A DNA stretch of 64,000 bases from Papaver somniferum (lineage: Eukaryota; Streptophyta; Magnoliopsida; Ranunculales; Papaveraceae), in contig NC_039358.1 of the NCBI RefSeq assembly GCF_003573695.1, positions 234,249,560-234,313,559 on the forward strand, given 5' to 3'. The number at the start of each line of letters is the position of its first letter. Position 1 is the stretch's first letter. This document shows positions 58,215 through 64,000 of this stretch, piece after piece. The notes below the pieces were generated by a model that ran no database searches, was not told the DNA's origin, and saw only the letters and a list, made by a program, of their open reading frames with translations. The translations under genes were made by a program, and so were the position numbers.

Positions 58215-58759
58215 GTGGCCTCTCAACCAAACCAACATATTTATTTCTCAACATCCAACATGTTTTCTAAAGGAAAAGCGAAGAAAATATTATGTGTCGA
58301 AGGAAAAGAGGTTTGTCCATTATGTTTCATGGATAACCGCAGTCTTATGCAATGCCCTTGGATGTATTCAAAGTTTCCGCGGGAAGGTTGTTCGTGCATC
58401 ATAATGGTGATTAAATCACAACCGGAAAATCTCAGGTATTTGCAATGTCAAGATCCAACTGTCTAGAGGAACCACATATGCTAGATGATGCTATGAAGAT
58501 TAAAAAGGAAGAAGAAGAAAAGATTGCAACACTCTGCAAAAACTTCAAACATAAAGCCAAATTGAAGAAGGAGTTATTACATTGTAAGCATTGTGGATAT
58601 GGAGATCATGAATATAAACATTGTCCACAGAGAATCAGTGCATGCTCAAAGCCCGATTGCAAGACTTTTATGCATTTGCGGACTTATTATGAAGAAGACA
58701 CATATGAAAGGCATTTCTGGGAATGTCCTAAGTGTTTTTTGGTGGAGTGGGTTGATTGA
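58215..58759 (+). pseudogene. Zinc-knuckle plus GRF-type zinc-finger protein (ORF C)
   Basis: Two overlapping frames, 58215-58466 and 58445-58759, appear to be one gene broken by a 1-nt shift near 58460. The first has a Cys-Pro-Leu-Cys ... Cys-Pro-Trp segment (residues ~33-46). The second has a CCHC knuckle (Cys-Lys-His-Cys-Gly-x3-His-x4-Cys, ~47-60), then Cys-x4-Cys ... Arg-His-Phe-Trp-Glu-Cys-x2-Cys-Phe-x-x-x-Trp-x-Asp at its C-terminus, the layout of a GRF zinc finger. GRF fingers bind single-stranded nucleic acid in DNA-repair and topoisomerase proteins. A zinc-finger gene of this kind is not a standard Harbinger component; it may be captured host sequence. Confidence 0.55.
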
Positions 58760-59009
58760 AGTTGAAGGACAAATCGTTTCACTATGGTATTATGTTATTT
58801 AATTTGTTGTTTATTTTGTGTTATTACGATTATCTAAATCCATCAATATCAAGTAATTTAAATTTTTCCTCGATTAAACAGTGGACCATCAATTTCATAA
58901 ATAAAAACATACTGCATTGAACACCCACATCATACATGAGAATAAGAGAAATACATTAAATTAAAAAAACTACTACATAGGCGTCAATTCTCGGCCGGTG
59001 GTGGAATTC

Positions 59010-59417
59010 CTAGGGCGATGTAGGGATCGTATTTGTTGAGCACCCTAAGAATGTTGAAACAAGCATGGAAGTCGAAAGGAAGACCGCGGTGAGATGCTTG
59101 CACATCGCTAGAGTTCTGGGAAACACTTCATGTTCGGCTTCACCGTTGAGCTTATTTTGGTGATTCTCCATTAGTTGGGCGACGAACTCCAATACATTCA
59201 TACTAATTACACTAAAACGATGCTGCAATCCGTGAGAATCACGCCCGTGGATGTTCCCAGTTTCAGCGGTGAACATTCTGTAAACTTTCTCCCAGAAAAT
59301 TTCGGTCGAATCGGCTACATTACACATGACAACATCTTGTGTGTGAAAAACAAAGGCTCTCCAAATAGCTAAATCCTCTTGTTTAGTGAATCTAACACCA
59401 TAGACTCTGGGAGGCAT
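59010..59417 (-). pseudogene. Harbinger ORF1-like SANT-type protein (ORF D)
   Basis: From the ATG at 59417 the frame reads Phe-Thr-Lys-Gln-Glu-Asp-Leu-Ala (residues ~9-16), Phe-Trp-Glu-Lys-Val-x-Arg-Met-Phe (~44-52) and Gly-Arg-Asp-x-x-x-Leu-x-x-Arg-Phe (~58-68), a full SANT-like ORF1 domain. Near 59105 the frame shifts: the expected C-terminal Phe-His-Ala-Cys-Phe-Asn-Ile-Leu motif lies in another frame. A TATA-like TTTATAGA lies upstream at ~59477. The related copy at 30783 is broken at a different base, so the lesions are independent. Confidence 0.6.
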
Positions 59418-59534
59418 TTTCGTAGATGATTTGAGAGTGAAGAATGTGTGAATTTCGTGTTGAAATGAGGAGTATTTATAGAACTCAAAAATTATAGACG
59501 TTATATCACAAGAGTTTCTAGCCGTCCAGATTCA

Positions 59535-59655
59535 TCCGTTGGCGCTTCAATGACAAACGCGCGATGGAAGGACAACCTCTGGAGATTTAGTAAAGATCGC
59601 GCGTTGCTAAGTAAAGAGCCAGCGCTTGTGTCTCAAACGCCAGCGTTTGAGGAAA
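59535..59655. repeat. Right subterminal GC-rich motif array
   Basis: CGTTGGCGCTT, AAACGCGCGATGG, GATCGCGCGTTG, GAGCCAGCGCTTG and AAACGCCAGCGTTTG occur in 120 bp. They mirror the left array at 56490-56595 and the copies at 31340-31475. Confidence 0.6.
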
Positions 59656-60421
59656 GCTTTCCCGGTCGATCATTAATCGCCTGCTACATCATCCAACTCA
59701 ATGAACAAACTAACAAATTTATTGGTTTGAACATCCATTTTTCATGTTCGTTGAGTCCATAGTGGGAGCAAAATCAACAAACTATCAAGTTTGTTAAGTC
59801 CATAGGAACTGCTCTAAGGAGGTTGAGAACAACATGTGAGAGGACAAAGAGGACCCTCTCATCAAATGTGCAGCCAACCTTTGATATTGATGCTCTGTTT
59901 AAAGGAGTCGATTTCCATGCGTCCATCACTCATGCTAAATTTGAAGAGTTGAACATGGATTTGTTTCTGAAATGTATGGAACTTGTTGAGAAATGCTTGG
60001 CAGATGCAAAGATAGAAAAGAGCGTTGTTCGTGATGTGGTCCTTGTTGGTGGTCCACTATAATGGGAAAGAACTGGGCAAAAGCATCAACCCTGACAAGG
60101 CTGTGGCTTATGGTGTTGCAGTGCAAGCTGCTATTTTGAGTGGCGAAGGTAATGAGAATATGCAAGATGATATGTGCAAACATATCATTCAGTGATCAAG
60201 GTGAAATTAGACGAAGCCATTAAAAGAAAAGGGAAAAATTATCAGATGCGAAGCAAGGCGAATCACATAATCATAAAAGAGGAATCAGATACAGAGCCAT
60301 GCTCTAGAATATCACCATTTTCATAGACAACTTCTGCTTGTTACATAATGGCATATATATGGCCAAACCTATAACTGCCCATAGAAACTACCCAAACTAC
60401 CTATTACAAGTGTACATATCA

Positions 60422-60434
60422 TTCCATTCCCCTT
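60422..60434 (-). promoter_or_regulatory. Polypurine tract of the TRIM
   Basis: AAGGGGAATGGAA on the minus strand directly abuts the 3' LTR at 60421 and would prime plus-strand synthesis. Confidence 0.85.
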
Positions 60435-60776
60435 AAAAAAAAACCTTTTCCTCAAGGTTGTGTACACAAATATTTTACACATTTACATAAACAAAGGATA
60501 CACATGATGATACAACGAACTAGTTAGCATCCAGAGACCCTAAACAGGAGCACTTGTTGTAGAAATCAGAAGATGCTATAATATGTTCTACGAAAACTCC
60601 ATTTTTCTCTTCAAATATCTCCCTACAGCACTGCAACTTTGTTTTGCGACAATCAAGCATATATTTGTGATAATCTTCACATCTTCTTTCCATGCCAATT
60701 TATTTCAATGATAGTGAGAATAATAATAAGGATATAATGATAATGATAATTAGGATAAACCGTCCGAAAAGATCGA

Positions 60777-60792
60777 ACGGCTCTGATACCTT
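60777..60792 (-). promoter_or_regulatory. Primer-binding site of the TRIM
   Basis: AAGGTATCAGAGCC on the minus strand follows the 5' LTR end directly. It matches the initiator-Met-tRNA site except at its first bases. Confidence 0.85.
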
Positions 60793-61179
60793 TGATATGT
60801 GCAAACATATCATTCAGTGAGCAGGATGAAATTAGACAAATCCATTAGAAGAGAAGGGAAGAATTATCAGATGCGCAGCAAGACGAATCACATAATCAGA
60901 GAAGAGGAATCCGATACAGAGCCATGCTCTAGAATATCACAATTTTCATAGATAACTTCTGCTTGTTACACAATGGCATATATATGACAAAACCTATAAC
61001 TGCCCATAGAAACTACCCAAACTACCTATTACAAGTGCACATATCACAAGACTTGGTGTTGTTGGATGTTACCCCTCTTTCTCTTGGTGTTGAAGTACAT
61101 GGAGTTGATATAGATATTGTAATCCGGAGGAATACCCCCATTCCCACTACGAGGGAAAAACATACTTTACTTAAGGGAC

Positions 61180-61550
61180 TGTAGGAGTTAAATATCGCAC
61201 ACGATAATAATTACGCTAAGTGAAGAATACAACCTGAGCGAAGAGCATCACACATACCAAAGTTGAGATGACGCACCAGATGATGTCAGCAAATATGAGC
61301 GAATATGTCGCATAGTGATCCCGAAAAAAATGGGATTCTTAGTTGTCATCCATTACGTAAAATCCTATCTAAAGGAAAGAGTCATTGTTTCTGGGAGGAT
61401 TCTAGGACAAGTCTTGGAAAGGAAATAGGAAGAGAGACAAAGTGAGCTTAGGTTTCAAGTAGAATTGTTGTAATACTTGAATCATTCTTGTAAAATTCTT
61501 AATCTTTAGTTAATAAAACAAAAATTCATAATGATCACCTAGAGATTGGA
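61180..61550 (+). repeat. 5' LTR of a Tat-type gypsy element
   Basis: The LTR begins TGTAGGAGTTAAATATCGC at 61180, directly after Hsp70 pseudogene sequence, and is related to 1-278 in reverse. The LTR end is uncertain (about 61535-61610) because no clear primer site was recognised and the other copy is cut by the window edge. Confidence 0.75.
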
Positions 61551-61619
61551 TCAGTTAAAGTGGAGTGTATTTGTAAGATTTTTTGCAACTACATTTTTTG
61601 CGCTAGAAATCAGCTCTGG

Positions 61620-62411
61620 ATGTTAATTCCTATTAATAGATCTGAAATTCATAAAGGATCTATGAAGACAACAAGAGTCAAACTAATTCAAGAAAGAGGC
61701 AGAGGTATACAGTGTAATAACATAACTAAAGTATCAATTTCTGAGGCAGATTTTCAAGCGACGATAACCGGGAGAATTCATAAAAGAAACTACGAAGGCA
61801 ATAAGGTGGAAACGATAGAGAAAGAATTACCATTACAAGATTGGGAAAAGGTGAAGATTTCCTTTGCGGCAGATGAAATTCCAGAAGAAATCTTACAGCG
61901 GGCAGATCCATTAGTAATTACGGTCACAGTCGAGCGAGAAAACATTATTGCAAACCAGAGGATATTTGAAGGAAGGGCGATTCATAAGACATTGATAGAT
62001 ACAGGAAGTGCAGTTGATATATTATTTTATCGCACATTCAAAGCAATGGGATATAAAGATGCAGAAATGGCACCTACAGCCTATAATTTTCATGGATTCA
62101 ATAGAGCAGTTACAAAGCCAAAGGGAGAAATCGTGACGCGAATATTACTAGGATAGGTTGAACCAAAGATAACACTAGGTGTGATTGACATTGAGTCACC
62201 ATACAACATGTTGTTGGGAAGACCATGGGTACATGGATTAAAGGCGGTAGCGTCAACGTTACATCAATGCATCATGTTTCAAATTCCAAGCGGTATAGGT
62301 GAAATCAGAGGAGACATTAAGGCTGCGAATACTTGTAATCAAATAGATGTGCGAAATTATGAAGGACGAGCCAAAAAACGAAAGGATCGATGCAGAAAAT
62401 CCAAAGAATAG
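61620..62411 (+). pseudogene. Gypsy aspartic protease region, gag deleted
   Basis: The frame 61560-62156 contains the retropepsin centre Leu-Ile-Asp-Thr-Gly-Ser-Ala-Val-Asp-Ile at ~61993. After one stop (62154-62156) homology goes on in 62181-62411 with Tyr-Asn-Met-Leu-Leu-Gly-Arg-Pro-Trp, the usual end of the protease in Tat/Athila-type polyproteins. The gag and zinc-knuckle part that should precede it is missing: the protease follows the LTR within ~150 bp. The protease would cut the polyprotein. Confidence 0.8.
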
Positions 62412-62438
62412 AGGAAAGAGGAGGAATTTCGAATATAC

Positions 62439-63817
62439 ATGATAAGAGCGAAAGAAGGAAAAGGAATACCAGGCGAAGAACCAGCGGAGGAAGGTGGACG
62501 AAGTAAAGAAATTAAGGAACCAACACCTATGGGAGAACCAAAAGTGAATTTGACCACAACAGAACCAACAAAAGAAATAAATATAAGAACTGAAGAAGAA
62601 CCAAAAATATTAAGAATTGGAATTAAAATGAATAAAGAAGAAGAGGAAAAAACAATAAGCATTCTGCGAGAATATATGATATTTTCGCATGGAGTATGGA
62701 AGAAATGCCTGGAATAGATCCGTCTGTCGCATGTCATAAATTAGACATTAAGAAGAATGTAAAGCCATTCAAACAAAGGATAAGGAAAATTGCAACTGAT
62801 TATCATCCTAAAATAGAAGCAGAACTACAAAAGATGTTAGATGCAGGAATTATAAGGGAGGAAAAATATCCAGAATGGATAGAAAATATGGTGGTGGTAC
62901 CTAAAAAGAACAAAGAAATTAGGATTTGCATAGATTTTACAGATTTAAACAAAGCGTGCCCTAAAGACAACTTCCCTTTACCCGCTATACCTCAAATGGT
63001 GGAATCAACATCAGGGAATGATAGAGTCACAATGTTAGATGGGTATAAAGGCTATAATCAAATTCCTTTGGCAGAAAAAGATAAAGAACACACCGCTTTC
63101 TTCGCACCAGGAGGTTTATATTGTTACACGAAAATGTCGTTTGGGTTGAAGAATGCCGGTGCGACTTATCAAAGAATGGTGCAGAAAGTATTCGAAAAAT
63201 GGATACATAAAACATTAGAAGTCTATGTAGATGATATGCTAATTAAAAGCAAAGAGGCGAAAGATCATGTTGATGATTTGCGAGCAATATTTGAACAGAT
63301 GCGAACATTCAATATTAAAGTAAATCCAGAAAAATGTATAATTGGTGTAACATCAGGAAAACTCTTAGGCTATATTATATCCAAGGAGGGAATACAAGTT
63401 GATCTGGAAAAGGTACAGGCAATTAGAGATATGCCACCACCTGCGACAGTCAAAGATGTTCAAAAGTTAAATGGATTGATAGCATCATTGGGAAGATTCA
63501 TTGCAAGATATTCAGACAAATGCAAACACTTTTTCAATATATTAAAGAAGGGAACCAAATTTGGATGGACAATGGAGTGCGAAAAAGCATTGCAAAGCAT
63601 AAAAGATTATTTGGTAAACTTATCCATTATGCAAAAGGTGAAGCAGGGAGAAGAACTGTTATTATATCTAGCATCAACATCTCATGCATTAAGTGCAGTA
63701 CTGTTACGATCAGAGGAAGGTGTAGAAAAACCGATATATTACATAGGAAAAACATATAACTCCGCAGAAAAAAATTATTCAAAAATTGAAAAGTTGATTC
63801 TCACACTGGTATCATAG
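62439..63817 (+). pseudogene. Gypsy reverse transcriptase and start of RNase H
   Basis: A charged linker (62439-62717) leads into a 373-residue open frame (62696-63817) with all RT blocks: Val-Val-Val-Pro-Lys-Lys, Phe-Thr-Asp-Leu-Asn-Lys-Ala-Cys-Pro-Lys-Asp, Phe-Gly-Leu-Lys-Asn-Ala-Gly-Ala-Thr-Tyr-Gln, the catalytic Tyr-Val-Asp-Asp at ~63224, and Leu-Gly-Tyr-Ile-Ile-Ser. RNase H begins at ~63650 and breaks off at Leu-Thr-Leu-Val-Ser (63814). The pattern is that of the Tat/Athila group. RT itself is undamaged, but the polyprotein is cut. Confidence 0.88.
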
Positions 63818-64000
63818 GCTCCCTCTCCAACTATTCTTTTTATTATATAAGGTCCATCCCAGCTTTTCTCCAATTTTCCATCTTTTCCTTTTTGATATAC
63901 TGGAATTTCGCGTAACACTAATTCGCCTGGTTGGAATTCTCTTATTTTGACCCGCTTGTTATATTCTCGAGCTAGTCTTTTTTGATAATTTTCCATGTGA
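63815..64000 (-). pseudogene. Inverted C-terminal integrase fragment of the same group
   Basis: On the minus strand the sequence from the window edge to ~63815 reads Tyr-Asn-Lys-Arg-Val, Phe-Gln-Pro-Gly-Glu-Leu-Val-Leu-Arg, Lys-Leu-Glu-x-Ser-Trp-Asp-Gly-Pro-Tyr-Ile-Ile and Gly-Glu-Gly-Ala-Tyr. This is the C-terminal end of a Tat/Athila-type integrase. It abuts the plus-strand RNase H directly, so two element pieces are joined tail to tail in inverted orientation. Confidence 0.82.

Larger units (their letters stand above)
56412..59814. mobile_element. Harbinger-like element with four ORFs and no transposase
   Basis: The ends GGGAAATTCCTGTGGG and, reversed, GAGCAGTTCCTATGGA share 11 of 16 positions. 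TAA is duplicated at 56409-56411 and 59815-59817. Removing the element restores an open Hsp70 frame across the site, which proves the boundaries. Inside lie two convergent gene pairs, A (+)/B (-) and C (+)/D (-). B and C start back to back around ~58,000. B and D are SANT-like ORF1 types, A is a small basic protein and C a zinc-finger protein. No DDE transposase was seen. Confidence 0.82.
60168..61046 (-). mobile_element. Complete TRIM (terminal-repeat retrotransposon in miniature)
   Basis: Two 254-bp LTRs (60168-60421 and 60793-61046), each starting TGATATGTGC and ending with its complement ATATCA, enclose 371 bp without an ORF. CAAGA is duplicated exactly at 60163-60167 and 61047-61051. The primer site AAGGTATCAGAGCC (minus strand, ~60777-60792) follows the right LTR, and the polypurine tract AAGGGGAATGGAA (60434-60422) precedes the left one. 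By hand count the LTRs differ at about 19 positions. It sits inside the Hsp70 pseudogene. Confidence 0.95.

Overview
The window is nuclear DNA of a repeat-rich flowering plant. The evidence is introns with GT-AG ends, a cytosolic-type Hsp70 with the usual plant first intron, plant-specific WRC zinc-binding domains, and nested LTR, LINE, PIF/Harbinger, Stowaway and CACTA-like elements. The retroelement proteins are compatible with an early-diverging eudicot such as Papaveraceae, but I could not test this. No rRNA, tRNA or CRISPR array was seen.

Host genes form two interleaved sets. The first is a tandem array of four WRC-coiled-coil genes, all on the minus strand: U1 966-4489, U2 5885-8308, U3 26320-29222 and U4 50211-53010. 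The upstream region of a fifth copy survives alone at 11030-11760. Each unit has a WRC exon (two WRC motifs), a long coiled-coil/acidic exon and a 220-nt last exon. Only U3 is open throughout (584 residues over three exons). U1 carries a recombined extra exon and frameshifts, U2 has lost an intron and has a stop and a frameshift, and U4 has an early stop and a late 1-nt insertion. The second set is two plus-strand Hsp70 copies. One, at 48189-50020, has a 16-nt frameshifting deletion and is cut off inside the 3' flank of U4. The other, at 56226-61179, is split by a 3.4-kb Harbinger-like element and by a complete 879-bp TRIM.

Region by region: 1-278 is an LTR in reverse. 287-8520 holds U1, a foldback MITE and U2. 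8729-10379 is a Harbinger-like element with a TAA target duplication. 11030-11760 is the WRC relic, split by a Tourist MITE. 12110-24770 is an L1-type LINE interrupted by a 7.2-kb pol-less LTR element (15882-23036). 25072-25499 is a Tourist MITE, and 25629-29300 is U3. 29615-30304 is Stowaway-like and 30324-31490 a Harbinger deletion derivative. 31560-36448 is a decayed Ty3/gypsy element. 36449-43220 is a pol-less Copia-like element whose 3' LTR is cut by another non-coding LTR element (43221-45866). 46394-47663 is a CACTA-like element enclosing a restriction-like-endonuclease ORF. Then come Hsp70, U4, a 5'-truncated LINE with a 9-nt target duplication, the second Hsp70 with its nested insertions, and from 61180 a Tat-type gypsy element that runs into an inverted integrase fragment at 63.8 kb.

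The most useful observations are the intact two-WRC protein U3 and the recombination history of its array; a Harbinger-like element that carries SANT-like ORF1 copies and a zinc-knuckle plus GRF-finger gene but no visible transposase; the exact nesting order readable from the Hsp70 frame; and several complete non-autonomous elements with matching target-site duplications.
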